Shown here: positions 1-9,488 of the stretch, piece after piece
Layout of the letters: every line of letters begins with the position of its first letter
How positions within the stretch are numbered: position 1 is the first letter of the stretch
NCBI GenBank assembly: GCA_027023255.1
Contig: JALVVU010000107.1
Span: 1-37,967, forward strand
Length of the DNA: 37,967 nt
Origin: Desulfurococcales archaeon
Lineage (GTDB): Archaea; Thermoproteota; Thermoprotei_A; Sulfolobales; NBVN01
Direction: 5' to 3'
The notes under the pieces: model-generated
Told to the model about the DNA's origin: nothing
Databases searched by the model: none
The model's input: only the letters and a program-made list of their open reading frames with translations
Made by a program: the position numbers and the translations under genes

Positions 1-374
1 GAGTTAAGCCCGCCAGCAAGTATTGCCTTTTTACCACCTACGCTAAGGAACCACTCAGCGAATTTTATGGCGTATATGACCCTCTCTGGAGGCTGAGGCA
101 AAGTGTTATTGACGAGTATCATGAGATCCTTATCAGGACATACGAATATCTCGTATGGTGTCATAATGCCATACTCCTCTATTGCTGTGAAATCAGGCAT
201 GTACTTCGTGACCACGTCCCCAACTTTCACCGCCTTTAACTTGGATACTAGGTACCTCGTAGCTATGGTTCCGACGTATCCGAATCCTGGAAACCCTGTT
301 ATCAGGGTCCAAGGTCTCTTACCCTCGAATATATTACTGTATTCATCATGGATGTATATCTTGACTTTCGACAT
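1..374 (-). CDS. PAC2-family (proteasome assembly chaperone-like) protein, truncated at window edge
   Basis: Reverse-strand reading from ATG at 374: MSKVKIYIHDEYSNIFEGKRPWTLITGFPGFGYVGTIATRYLVSKLKAVKVGDVVTKYMPDF..., open to the window edge. GFPGFGYVGTIA is PAC2-like. TAATG overlap with the upstream PUA gene. The + strand ORF 103..393 over it is spurious. Confidence 0.75.
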   Translation of the reverse strand, partial: MSKVKIYIHDEYSNIFEGKRPWTLITGFPGFGYVGTIATRYLVSKLKAVKVGDVVTKYMPDFTAIEEYGIMTPYEIFVCPDKDLMILVNNTLPQPPERVIYAIKFAEWFLSVGGKKAILAGGLN

Positions 375-865
375 TACTTCACACACTCCCTAAGCTTTAC
401 AGCTGGTCCGGTTATAAAGTGTATTATTTCGTCAGGAGAAAGAATTAACCTACCAACGCAAAGCAGGTTATCGTTTTCGTCTACTACAAGTGCCTCTGAA
501 CCTGCCCTTAAGTCCTCATCAACGTGCAGGATGTGCTTTGCGAACACAGAGTTGCCGTACATTACTAGATCCTCTGCTATCTCATTAGCTATGACTACCC
601 TTAACTTAGGCGGGGGTATGGTTTCGTGAATTACCTTAGCTGCCGGTAATCTCAGGTTGAATGTGTACGTTGAGGCTAGGACCGTGGCGATAATTTCCCC
701 AGTAGGTGCTAGGATCTCTCTGATCTTGCCTGTATTTCTCGAGATCTTCAGAAGTATACCCTCAGGAAATACTTTCTCACCAATACCGCTGACACCAAGC
801 TGATGCTCTAGTATTGCTCTTAGACGCCTTAACTCCGAGGGCTTCGCTTTCCTAACTTTATGCAA
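374..865 (-). CDS. PUA-domain RNA-binding protein
   Basis: C-terminal half GNSVFAKHILHVDEDLRAGSEALVVDENDNLLCVGRLILSPDEI is PUA-like. Confidence 0.75.
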   Translation of the reverse strand: MHKVRKAKPSELRRLRAILEHQLGVSGIGEKVFPEGILLKISRNTGKIREILAPTGEIIATVLASTYTFNLRLPAAKVIHETIPPPKLRVVIANEIAEDLVMYGNSVFAKHILHVDEDLRAGSEALVVDENDNLLCVGRLILSPDEIIHFITGPAVKLRECVK

Positions 866-870
866 GACCC

Positions 871-2076
871 CTAAACCACCGCTTGCGTATTCCTCTGGCG
901 GGGCTTAAATCCTTCTTGTGAGCCGTAGGGGCGGTACCTACCATGCAACACTTTCTTTATGGCGTATATGAAGTCCTCATGCGTTACTTGCCTTCTGTTA
1001 TTCCTGAGCGCTGAGTAACCTGCCTCGGTACATATGGCCTTTATGTCAGCACCTGTGGCCCCCTCCGTTAACCTGGCGAGTTCCTCTAGATCAACGTCCT
1101 TACTTATTTTCATTTTACGAGTGTGTATTTTGAAGATCTCCCAACGGCCCTTCAGATCTGGCAATGGTATCTCTATGACTCTATCAAACCTTCCAGGCCT
1201 TAATAGGGCAGGATCCAGTATGTCTAGCCTGTTAGTAGTTGCTATCACCTTAACGTTATCTAGGGGGTCAAAACCATCTAGCTCGGCTAGTAGCTGAGTT
1301 AACGTCCTATGTATTTCCCTCTCACCGCTAGTACCCATATCCATTCTTTTAGATGCTATAGCATCGATTTCATCAATCAACACTATAGCTGGCGCCTTAC
1401 GTCTGGCGAATGCGAAAAGCTCCCTAACTATCCGTGCACCTTCACCAACGAACTTCTGCGCAAGTTCCGATGCTACTAGGCTTATGAAGGTAGCGTTGGT
1501 TTCACCAGCAACTGCCTTGGCTAGGAGGGTCTTACCGCAGCCTGGAGGTCCGTAGAGTAGGATGCCCTTAGGAGGCTCAATACCTAACTCACGGAAGAGT
1601 TCTGGATGCTTCAGAGGAAGCTCCACAACCTCACGTATCTCCTGTATCTGCTCCTTTAATCCGCCAATGTCGGAGTACCGTACCGAGGGTCTCTCTATGA
1701 CTTCCATTCCCCTAACATACGGATCTTCCCTGCTCGGTAGTATCTCAACTATCGTTGAGCCTCGTTGGTTTAACGCCACTTTCACACCTGGTCTTAGTTT
1801 TGTCTTATCTACCTCTCCCGAAACACTAACGATTAGGTGGGGACCTGTTGTGCTCTTTACTATGGCCCTACCGTCAGGCAGTACTTCAAGGAGTGTGCCC
1901 TCGATTAGCGGTGTTGACATTAGCTTCTCTATTTCACGCTTATAGTAGCCGAGCTCGCTACGTAAGTAATTTACCTCAGCCTCAAGTTCCTGTACACGCA
2001 TTTCAAGGTACTTAACGTAGTCTGTTACACCGCGTCTACGCACACTAAAGTCAACGTCCGACAAACCACCCACCAC
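871..2076 (-). CDS. pan: Proteasome-activating nucleotidase (AAA+ ATPase)
   Basis: N-terminal coiled coil, OB region, Walker [14 protein letters not shown], Walker [29 protein letters not shown]. Confidence 0.93.
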   Translation of the reverse strand: MVGGLSDVDFSVRRRGVTDYVKYLEMRVQELEAEVNYLRSELGYYKREIEKLMSTPLIEGTLLEVLPDGRAIVKSTTGPHLIVSVSGEVDKTKLRPGVKVALNQRGSTIVEILPSREDPYVRGMEVIERPSVRYSDIGGLKEQIQEIREVVELPLKHPELFRELGIEPPKGILLYGPPGCGKTLLAKAVAGETNATFISLVASELAQKFVGEGARIVRELFAFARRKAPAIVLIDEIDAIASKRMDMGTSGEREIHRTLTQLLAELDGFDPLDNVKVIATTNRLDILDPALLRPGRFDRVIEIPLPDLKGRWEIFKIHTRKMKISKDVDLEELARLTEGATGADIKAICTEAGYSALRNNRRQVTHEDFIYAIKKVLHGRYRPYGSQEGFKPRQRNTQAVV

Positions 2077-2202
2077 TATTTAGTATGTTGCTAGAAAACC
2101 TAAAATACTAAGAGCCCCTATACTGCGAAGCATTTCCTTAGTGCCGAATAACTAAGCTATATTAGCCTAGAGGCCAGCATAATCCTAGGAAGGCTGGTAT
2201 CA

Positions 2203-2748
2203 TTGAGCCCGAGGCCTGATATAATCCACTGCGAAATGTGTGGTCGCCCCATGAGAAGAAAGGATTCTAAGGTAGTGTATATTGAGGGTGCCCGCTTAGT
2301 CCTATGTCCTCAGTGCTACTCAAGGGTAGCTAAGCGGGCTGTGAAGGAGGAAGTTAGGAGTGTAACTACTAAGAGAATAAATGCCTCGAGACCCCATACG
2401 ACTGTAAGAAAGCCTGCAAGAAAGGGAGGTCCGAGGCTTGAAAACTATGAGGTTGTGGAAGACTACGCTAGGCGGGTGAGGGAGGCCAGGGAACGACTGG
2501 GCTGGACGCAGAGAACCCTTGCTGAAGCTGTAAGGGAGAGTGAGAACGTTATAAAGAGGATAGAGTCGGGTAGGTTAACGCCCACTATAGAGCTAGCCAT
2601 GAGGCTAGAGAAGGTACTGGGCATTAAGTTACTGGAGCCCGTAGTTGACAGTGATTTCACCGGATCCCTAGGCGGGTTGAGTCGTCCTTCAAAGGAGCTT
2701 ACATTAGGGGACATAGTTTCCATAAGAAGGAGGGGAAGTAAGGAGTAA
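2203..2748 (+). CDS. mbf1: Multiprotein bridging factor 1-type transcription factor (zinc ribbon + HTH)
   Basis: CEMCGRPM...CPQC zinc ribbon, then HTH VREARERLGWTQRTLAEAVRESENVIKRIESG. TTG start. Confidence 0.9.
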   Translation: MSPRPDIIHCEMCGRPMRRKDSKVVYIEGARLVLCPQCYSRVAKRAVKEEVRSVTTKRINASRPHTTVRKPARKGGPRLENYEVVEDYARRVREARERLGWTQRTLAEAVRESENVIKRIESGRLTPTIELAMRLEKVLGIKLLEPVVDSDFTGSLGGLSRPSKELTLGDIVSIRRRGSKE

Positions 2749-3899
2749 TGAGCTGGCTCCATAGAAAAGCAGTGCTAATATCACACGAGGACGATCTTGA
2801 GGAGGCATTAGCACTCATAAAGTGCTTGGATAACGTGGATATAGTTAAGGTAGTGAGTCTCAAGAGAAATTACAGAATTGACAACAAGTCCTATATAAGG
2901 AAGGGTAAGTTAGAGCAACTTAAGCGGGAGCTTGAATCCTTAGAATATAGGGTCGACACCCTCTATGTTTACGATGTTTTGAAGCCACGTCAAGTAGTGA
3001 ATCTAATGAGAGCCCTGAGGGTCGATGTCAAGGATAAGGTAGGTCTTATACTGGATATTTTCGCAGCACACGCAGGATCCAAGGAAGCCAAGCTGCAGAT
3101 AGAAATGGCTGACATATTACATAGACTGCCTCTCATAAAGGAGTGGGTTAGAAGGGCTAAAATGGGAGAGCTACCAGGCTTCATGGGTCCTGGAAGATAC
3201 GCTGTTGACACTTACTACACCCACATGAAGAGAAGGCTCAGTAAAATAAAGCGGGAATTAGAGGAATTAAGAGCACGCAGGTCTTTAGCTAGGTCGCAGA
3301 GAATCCGAAAAGGCATGCAGCAGGTCGCTATAGCAGGGTATGCCAACGCCGGCAAGACCACTCTATTTAACAGAATCACGTCTGAACGCAAACCTGTAGG
3401 ACCCGAGATGTTCACTACCCTCACCCCTAAATCGAAAGCCACTTTGCTAAATGGCAAACGCGTCATATTCGTTGACACAGTGGGTTTCATACGCGACGTC
3501 CCTCACGAGGTAATAGAGGCTTTCTACGCTACGCTGGAGGAGATAGCGCTCTCGGACCTCACCATACTAGTTCTGGACTCCTCCGAGAATCTCCCTCTCC
3601 TCTACAGGAAACTCCTCTCATCACTCGATACGCTAAGGCGCATAGGGTACGTAGGTAAGCCACTAATCGTAGCACTAAACAAGATCGACACCGCCAACAA
3701 CGTTAACATGCTCGTTAGGGATGTAGGCACTCTACTCTCAAAGCACTACTACTGGGCATGGCGCATCACACCGATCTCAGCTTTGAAGGGATACGGCATC
3801 AACACCTTGCTTAAGACCGTTTATGAATACTTGCAACTCCCGAACCTAGGTAGGAACCATACGTCGCCCACAACCTCGGAGGTTCCTGCAGAAGGGTAA
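2748..3899 (+). CDS. hflX: GTPase HflX
   Basis: GYANAGKTTLFNRIT (G1), DTVGFIRDVPHEVIEAF (G3), NKID (G4). Confidence 0.92.
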   Translation: MSWLHRKAVLISHEDDLEEALALIKCLDNVDIVKVVSLKRNYRIDNKSYIRKGKLEQLKRELESLEYRVDTLYVYDVLKPRQVVNLMRALRVDVKDKVGLILDIFAAHAGSKEAKLQIEMADILHRLPLIKEWVRRAKMGELPGFMGPGRYAVDTYYTHMKRRLSKIKRELEELRARRSLARSQRIRKGMQQVAIAGYANAGKTTLFNRITSERKPVGPEMFTTLTPKSKATLLNGKRVIFVDTVGFIRDVPHEVIEAFYATLEEIALSDLTILVLDSSENLPLLYRKLLSSLDTLRRIGYVGKPLIVALNKIDTANNVNMLVRDVGTLLSKHYYWAWRITPISALKGYGINTLLKTVYEYLQLPNLGRNHTSPTTSEVPAEG

Positions 3900-3905
3900 G
3901 CCGCA

Positions 3906-4487
3906 ATGAGTGTCGAAGCGAGGAACCGGAGAATATACGTCCTTAGGATAGGGCACCGGCCCGAAAGAGACAAACGCGTCACAACACATGTTGGTTTGGT
4001 CGCTAGGGCATTCGGAGCTGACGGAATGATCATAGGGGACGTCATAGACGAGAAAATAGTTTCAAAGATTAAGGATGTCTGCGAGAGGTGGGGACGGCGA
4101 GACTTCTACGTGATCTCGGGTGTTAACTCGGTGAAGTATGTGCTGGATTGGAAGGGTAAAGGAGGCATTATTGTGCATTTAACGATGTACGGTCTCCACA
4201 TAGATGATGTTATCGATAATATCAGGAGAGATCCTCGCGATATCTTAGTAATTGTGGGGGCGTCGAAGGTACCGAGGTTCTTTTACGAGGTTGCTGACTT
4301 TAATGTTGCTATAGGTAATCAGCCACACTCTGAGATAGCCGCGCTAGCAATATTCCTTGACAGGCTGTTTGAGGGTCGCGAACTACACTTTATTTTTTCT
4401 GATGCAAAGATATGTATCGAGCCATCACCCAAAGGTAAGAAGGTGACTATGTGTGGCAGGGAAGGGGAAGGACAAGAACATCAATGA
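3906..4487 (+). CDS. trm56: tRNA (cytidine(56)-2'-O)-methyltransferase, SPOUT family
   Basis: [31 protein letters not shown] ... [38 protein letters not shown]. Confidence 0.9.
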   Translation: MSVEARNRRIYVLRIGHRPERDKRVTTHVGLVARAFGADGMIIGDVIDEKIVSKIKDVCERWGRRDFYVISGVNSVKYVLDWKGKGGIIVHLTMYGLHIDDVIDNIRRDPRDILVIVGASKVPRFFYEVADFNVAIGNQPHSEIAALAIFLDRLFEGRELHFIFSDAKICIEPSPKGKKVTMCGREGEGQEHQ

Positions 4488-4995
4488 CCTACTAAGGTTT
4501 ATTGAGAACTACGTTGGAGAAGCTGGTAAGAAGGTGTTCAAAGCCTTAATGAGTAGTGGAGATGAGATGCTCGACACTGAGATCATTGAAAAGACGAAAT
4601 TGAATGAGCAGGATGTAAGGCGAGCACTCTATGAACTCCATAACCTTGGGCTAGTGGCCTACCGCAAGACCAGGAATCCTGAGGACAGCCGCTACATATA
4701 CTTCTGGAAGATAGACACTGCTAGGATTAATCAAGTACTACTTCAGCGCAAAAAAGAGGTACTGAACAAGCTCAAAGAACGGCTGAGATACGAGGAAAGC
4801 AACACATTCTTCACATGCCCCGTTGACGGGGTTAGGCTGACCTTTGATGAGGCCATAGAGACTGACTTTAAGTGCCCGCGCTGCGGGAGCGACCTAGTGG
4901 CTGAGGATAACGAGTACTTTAAGGAGAGACTGCGTGAAATCATAAGGGAGCTTGAAGAGGAAATATCGCATGAGGAACGGCTACTCAGTAGTTGA
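4453..4995 (+). CDS. tfe: Transcription initiation factor E (TFE alpha)
   Basis: N-terminal winged helix, C-terminal zinc ribbon [32 protein letters not shown] start overlapping trm56. Confidence 0.9.
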   Translation: MAGKGKDKNINDLLRFIENYVGEAGKKVFKALMSSGDEMLDTEIIEKTKLNEQDVRRALYELHNLGLVAYRKTRNPEDSRYIYFWKIDTARINQVLLQRKKEVLNKLKERLRYEESNTFFTCPVDGVRLTFDEAIETDFKCPRCGSDLVAEDNEYFKERLREIIRELEEEISHEERLLSS

Positions 4996-5947
4996 TCTAT
5001 TCTGCGGGGGAGGCGGGTTCTCTCGCGGCTTTGAGGATGCTGGTCTCACCACGGTTCTGGCGATAGATAACAATAGAGCTGCTGCTAGAACATTTGCGGG
5101 CAATTTCAGTAACGCTGTGGTCCTCGTAGAGGATATACACTCCCTATCTTGTGACGATTTATTATACTTGCTGAATCACAAGAGACCTACGATAGTAATA
5201 GGCTCGCCTCCATGCGAACCATTCACTGGTGCTAACCCGGCTAGGAAGAAAGAGCCTCTAGATAGGTTATACAAGGACCCTGTAGGGCAGCTAGTCCTGG
5301 AATTCATACGTATTATCGAATGTCTTCAACCAAAGATATTTGTAATGGAAAATGTCCCAGCCCTCCTTGAAGGCGACCTTAAGGTAGCGTTAAGGGAGGA
5401 GTTCAGAAGGGCAGGTTTTAACGTTGTCTTCAATATCCTGCGAGCCGAAGATTACGGGACCCCTTCACACAGGGTTAGGTTGTTTGCATCTAACATACCT
5501 TTAAGGCCTAAGAAATTACGTCATAGAGTAAGCGTTTGGGATGCTATAGGGGACTTACCGGAACCCTCGGAGGACCCCGTAATACCTAATCACGAGAAAC
5601 CCCCCAGACTCAGTAAGAGAAAGCTCAAGCGCGTAACCAGGTTACAATGGGGACGCTCGGTGATACTCTACGAAGGTGCCGGCGGCCGTCGCTTACCTAA
5701 CTTAATTCGGCTACATCCACAGAAGGTGGCCCCAACAGTGCTTGGATGTTCAAGGTTCATACACCCGTTCGAGGACAGGCTTCTGACAGTGCGTGAGCAG
5801 GCACGACTCATGGGATTCCCCGACGACCATGTATTCCTTGGAGGCAGGGATGAACAGTACAACCAGGTTGGGGAGGCCGTACCGCCTACTATGGCTAAAG
5901 CTATAGCCTCATATGTACTCAATTTATTGGTGGGAGGGAATGCTTGA
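4970..5947 (+). CDS. C-5 cytosine methyltransferase (DNA MTase fold), orphan
   Basis: [19 protein letters not shown] (motif I), GSPPCEPFTGANPARKK (motif IV), MENVPAL (motif VI), GTPSHRVRLF (motif VIII), QVGEAVPPTMAKAIA (motif X). ATG at 4970 preferred over the TTG at 4952 used in the ORF track. Confidence 0.88.
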   Translation: MRNGYSVVDLFCGGGGFSRGFEDAGLTTVLAIDNNRAAARTFAGNFSNAVVLVEDIHSLSCDDLLYLLNHKRPTIVIGSPPCEPFTGANPARKKEPLDRLYKDPVGQLVLEFIRIIECLQPKIFVMENVPALLEGDLKVALREEFRRAGFNVVFNILRAEDYGTPSHRVRLFASNIPLRPKKLRHRVSVWDAIGDLPEPSEDPVIPNHEKPPRLSKRKLKRVTRLQWGRSVILYEGAGGRRLPNLIRLHPQKVAPTVLGCSRFIHPFEDRLLTVREQARLMGFPDDHVFLGGRDEQYNQVGEAVPPTMAKAIASYVLNLLVGGNA

Positions 5948-6404
5948 CAACGTAGTGGTCTGTATCCATAACGTAGCATCGCCACAGAGACTTATGGATG
6001 CGGCAAAAGTAGTGTTCGGCCTAGGTGACGCGAAGGTCCTTGCCGCATCAAGAGTAACTGGCATGGCCGCACAAACAGGTGTTCCGGAGGTCATGAGGTA
6101 CGCATACAGGTTGAAGAAGAGCTTCCTAGTATTTCCAACCCTTCAGGATGTTATAGATTTACTGAAGCCTGATGAGGTGTTGCTGTTGGTTCCAGAGAGT
6201 TTCCCTGGAGCTGAGAATTTAGAGTCTAGGGTTATTCAGAATAAGCGAGTTCTGCTCGTGATTAGTGGTTCTGATGATGGCTTCACTCGCGCAGACCTCG
6301 GTTTAGGGAGTGCTGTATATTTACCGGGCGTTAAGGAATTTCTCCCATCAGTAGCATCCATAGCTATATCCTTGTGGATTCTTAAGACAGGCGCACATCT
6401 GTGA
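5940..6404 (+). CDS. SPOUT/COG4080-like putative RNA methylase-family protein
   Basis: MLDNVVVCIHNVASPQRLMDAAKVVFGLGDAKVLAASRVTGMAAQTGVPEVMRYAYRLKKSFLVFPTLQDVIDLLKPDEVLLL resembles the archaeal COG4080 family. Family recalled, not searched. Confidence 0.55.
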   Translation: MLDNVVVCIHNVASPQRLMDAAKVVFGLGDAKVLAASRVTGMAAQTGVPEVMRYAYRLKKSFLVFPTLQDVIDLLKPDEVLLLVPESFPGAENLESRVIQNKRVLLVISGSDDGFTRADLGLGSAVYLPGVKEFLPSVASIAISLWILKTGAHL

Positions 6405-6512
6405 CCTAGAGGGTAACTCCCGCGTTTTAAACTAGCTTTATAAGTTTTCAGCACAATTCATTATACAACCTTTTTAAGGTTCTATCTTCTCACTAAGACC
6501 TAAGTCAGTGCG

Positions 6513-7282
6513 ATGAGGGCTAGGATAGCGGTAGCAATCGTGCTATGCGTAGTGATAGTGTTGCTTCCAGTAATTACAAAATATTCTAGAGAATTATGTA
6601 GTCAGTACACCTAGGCAATACACGCAGCCCAGCGCAACAACCTTCGTTGCTAATGATAGTGAAGTATGGTTTACTGGATGTAGCGAGTCACATGAAGGTG
6701 CTGATACTTTAATAGTCTGCCCATCGGAGATATTCGTCTCCGAGGCAGGCATTGTAGCTAGAGTCAACATCACTGTTAAGTTCAAGCACACACAACCTTG
6801 CCCTTATAGCGACTGGGAGATAGGTGTAGGTACGCCCTCAAATGCCGAAATTGTTAATGAGTCCGAGACCGAACTCCTAGATCCATATACTGCTGTTGAG
6901 TACTTCTACATCAGAATACAGGGCAATGGCACCGTAACAGTAGTGTACGAGTATGGGTCAGGATGTCCCTATGGGACTGAGGAAAGAGTTGCTGTGAAAT
7001 ACTATATCGTTGAAAACGTATCTTCAGTAGCACTGGAGCAGACAACATCACTTACGGAGTCAACAGCACCCGCATATAAGGTCTTTGAGAGCGTCCCTAA
7101 CGTCAGTCTAGAGAGTAAGAGTCTGCAGATTAACGGGACATCTATTGAAGTACGGGTTCTTGGGTCTGTGATGGAGAGGAATTGAAGTGGCGCGATGCCC
7201 TCACGGAACTCCCTCAACTTTCACCCCAACTAAGGTCGTGGTTGAGGCTGTCTACGAGGAAGAGGATTTGGAGGGCAACTAA
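6513..7282 (+). pseudogene. Secreted/membrane-anchored protein gene with two apparent frameshifts
   Basis: Signal peptide MRARIAVAIVLCVVIVLLPVITKYSREL then stop near 6609. The next frame continues VVSTPRQYTQPSATTFVANDSEVWFTGCSESHEG...VLGSVMERN* to 7185. A third frame continues GIEVARCPHGTPSTFTPTKVVVEAVYEEEDLEGN* to 7282. Confidence 0.65.
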
Positions 7283-7284
7283 AA

Positions 7285-7586
7285 TTGAATTTAATAATAC
7301 CACATGCGTTAGGGGTGAGGGCTAAGATGCGGATTATAGTCCTTAGGAAGATAGTTTCCCTTTCACTATTCGTTTTATGGGTGATTACTGGAATCACAGG
7401 GATATTACTACTGATAGGGCCATTACTTGCTAAAGTGGGAACATACGTACCAACTATAATACCTGGCATACATACTTACGTTGGTTTCGGAGTGCTCGGC
7501 ATTTCCGTGATACGCATAGCACTGAACTAAGACGCGCTGAAGAGTTACATGGGAATAAAGCCTAAGCCGAAAGCCGGAAGGGAGTA
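7285..7586 (+). pseudogene. Small cytochrome b561/DUF4405-like membrane protein interrupted by an in-frame TAA
   Basis: MRIIVLRKIVSLSLFVLWVITGITGILLLIGPLLAKVGTYVPTIIPGIHTYVGFGVLGISVIRIALN*DALKSYMGIKPKPKAGRE*. TAA at 7528-7530; reading continues in frame to TAA at 7584-7586. Confidence 0.5.
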
Positions 7587-7686
7587 AGCTGGAATTGTTC
7601 TTTTTTATTACTGTTCTACTGTAAAATTAATACATAAGAATTATACACCCTCTAGTATAGGAGGATATCGACAGGGGCATATCACC

Positions 7687-8397
7687 GTGGCTTCAATCTA
7701 TAGAAGAAACTGGGACACGAACACGCGTAGAAACAGCGCCGACATCATGATAAGTATGCTTAAATTCATTAACGAACAAGGATTCGCGCTAAAGACCCAT
7801 ATATTATATAACGTGAACTTAAACTCACGAAGCCTTGAGAAATTCCTAAGGAAGCTCATGAATGCTAACCTAGTAACGACGGTTAGACGTGATGGAAGAG
7901 AGCAATTTCAGGTGACCATTAAAGGAAAATTATTCCTAAGCTACATAGATAAAGCATTTACTATGTTGGAAGGAAACAGTTGTGCTGAAGCCTTCCAGCT
8001 GAAATCTTCAGTAAGGAACATGCTGAAGTTTAAGGAGAAGGTAAAGATAAAAGAAGGAGTGGTACGTCATGGAAAGAGTGGTGCGCGCCACATACTAAAC
8101 CTGGTTATGGAGATTCCCTCGAAAACAGGTGATATCCAAGAGGTGTACGTTAGTGTTCTATGCGGCGACGTTAACCTAACAGATGCTGTCCTCTCCCTAG
8201 GTTCAGTAATGGCTGTTTCTAAGGACGTAGGCTTACCGGCTGTAATGATAGTACCATCAAGGATACGTTCACAACTATCAAATCTAGTGGCACAGATACA
8301 GGCGAAGAACAAGGTTCCGAACGTAGTGATACTTGGTAAAGAGGAATGGGAACTCTTGGAAGATACTTTAGTCCGAGCAATAAGGTTTTTCGAATAA
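7687..8397 (+). CDS. Winged-helix N-terminal protein with an uncharacterised C-terminal domain
   Basis: N-terminal wHTH-like region (ADIMISMLKFINEQGFALKTHILYNVNLNSRSLEKFLRKLMNANLVTTVRRDGREQFQVTIKGKLFLSYID). No family recognised for residues ~90-236. Confidence 0.65.
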   Translation: MASIYRRNWDTNTRRNSADIMISMLKFINEQGFALKTHILYNVNLNSRSLEKFLRKLMNANLVTTVRRDGREQFQVTIKGKLFLSYIDKAFTMLEGNSCAEAFQLKSSVRNMLKFKEKVKIKEGVVRHGKSGARHILNLVMEIPSKTGDIQEVYVSVLCGDVNLTDAVLSLGSVMAVSKDVGLPAVMIVPSRIRSQLSNLVAQIQAKNKVPNVVILGKEEWELLEDTLVRAIRFFE

Positions 8398-8510
8398 CAC
8401 GCACCCTAAACTCAATATCATTATAGACGGAAGTCCTCAAAAACAAGGACTTAACTGTCACGAGATATCCCTTCCGGTAATTAAACATGTATAAAATAAA
8501 CCGTGTGAGG

Positions 8511-8605
8511 TGGTAGCCGGGCGGGGATTCGAACCCCGGTCACGGGGGCTCTTCCCGGGTAGCCGGTCCAAAGCCCCGCATCCTTGGCCGCTAGACGACC
8601 CGGCT
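8511..8605 (-). tRNA. tRNA-Gln(UUG), CCA encoded, probable ~19-nt intron at 37/38 (8549..8567)
   Basis: Reverse complement AGCCGGG...CGGGG-CTTTGG-[ACCGGCTACCCGGGAAGAG]-CCCCCG-TGACC-GGGGTTCGAATCCCC-CCCGGCT-ACCA. Cloverleaf assembled by eye. Confidence 0.85.
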
Positions 8606-8946
8606 CCGGATAACAGCATTAAATCGTAGGATTTAAGGTTAACCTTGTTTCCCTATGTAGGGAATGGGGTCGATGAAGTACATAGTAACTAAAAATCAAA
8701 AAATCAATGATTTACTAACCCTCAGAAACTGTAGGGTTATACTCCAGATAATAGATGATGTTTTGAGATATTTTGTAATTTATTACGCCGTTGTCCCATC
8801 CTAGAAGCTTTAAGCCACACACCATAGAAGTCTTGGAGACTACTCCATCATTAAACGCAACTATCATTAAACTTAGATGTACGAGATTTTATACAATCGC
8901 TACTAGTCCACTAATAAGCAATTCCTTAGAGGAACATATTATAACA

Positions 8947-9032
8947 GTGCTGCCTGAGTTAAGGTGATTTTAGTAAATTTATTTTTAAGTTATTAATATT
9001 AATAAGTTATATTAGCTCAACTCAGGCGGTGC
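8947..9032. repeat. Imperfect inverted repeat enclosing a 16-bp perfect AT palindrome
   Basis: Arms GTGCTGCCTGAGTTAAG (8947-8963) and CTCAACTCAGGCGGTGC (9016-9032). Perfect palindrome TTATTAATATTAATAA at 8990-9005. Confidence 0.7.
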
Positions 9033-9420
9033 ATCTACGCGACCAACGGCTTTCAATGCTAAACTATTGATAAGATAACATGTCCTGACTTGCTTGCACA
9101 CAATAATAATCCGCCCAAGATTACCTGAACTAAGTAGTTTGATATTCTCACTCCTTAAGTACCCGTATAGCAATATATCTGTGTAGTTACGTTAAATTAA
9201 TAGAGAACATAAATGACGCAGTGATTAAGGGGAACAACTGTTAATGTTACATAATACCTTGTCTTTCAGAATTTCCCTTAATATATCTTAGTATCATACA
9301 CGTAGGAATGCTATCCATGGACTATACAGGTAGTACCCCTTTAACCACTTTTTAATGGTTAAAACGCAGGCACAACATCCTGTCTTTCCTGATTTAAAAC
9401 TAACATTTCTGTAATACCTT

Positions 9421-9450
9421 CCGCTAACCTGGGATTCGAACCCTATCATA
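9421..9450 (-). other. tRNA 3'-end-like fragment (T-arm remnant)
   Basis: Reverse complement ...TATGATAGGGTTCGAATCCCAGGTTAGCGG has a GGGTTCGAATCCC T-arm core, but no tRNA body follows. Confidence 0.35.
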
Positions 9451-9488
9451 TGGATTAATCTTGGAGGAGTTATCCATCGTGAATCTTT

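Noticed and set aside
103-629. ORFs 103..393 + and 348..629 +
   Set aside because: Antisense to the PAC2-like and PUA genes, whose protein sequences are convincing.
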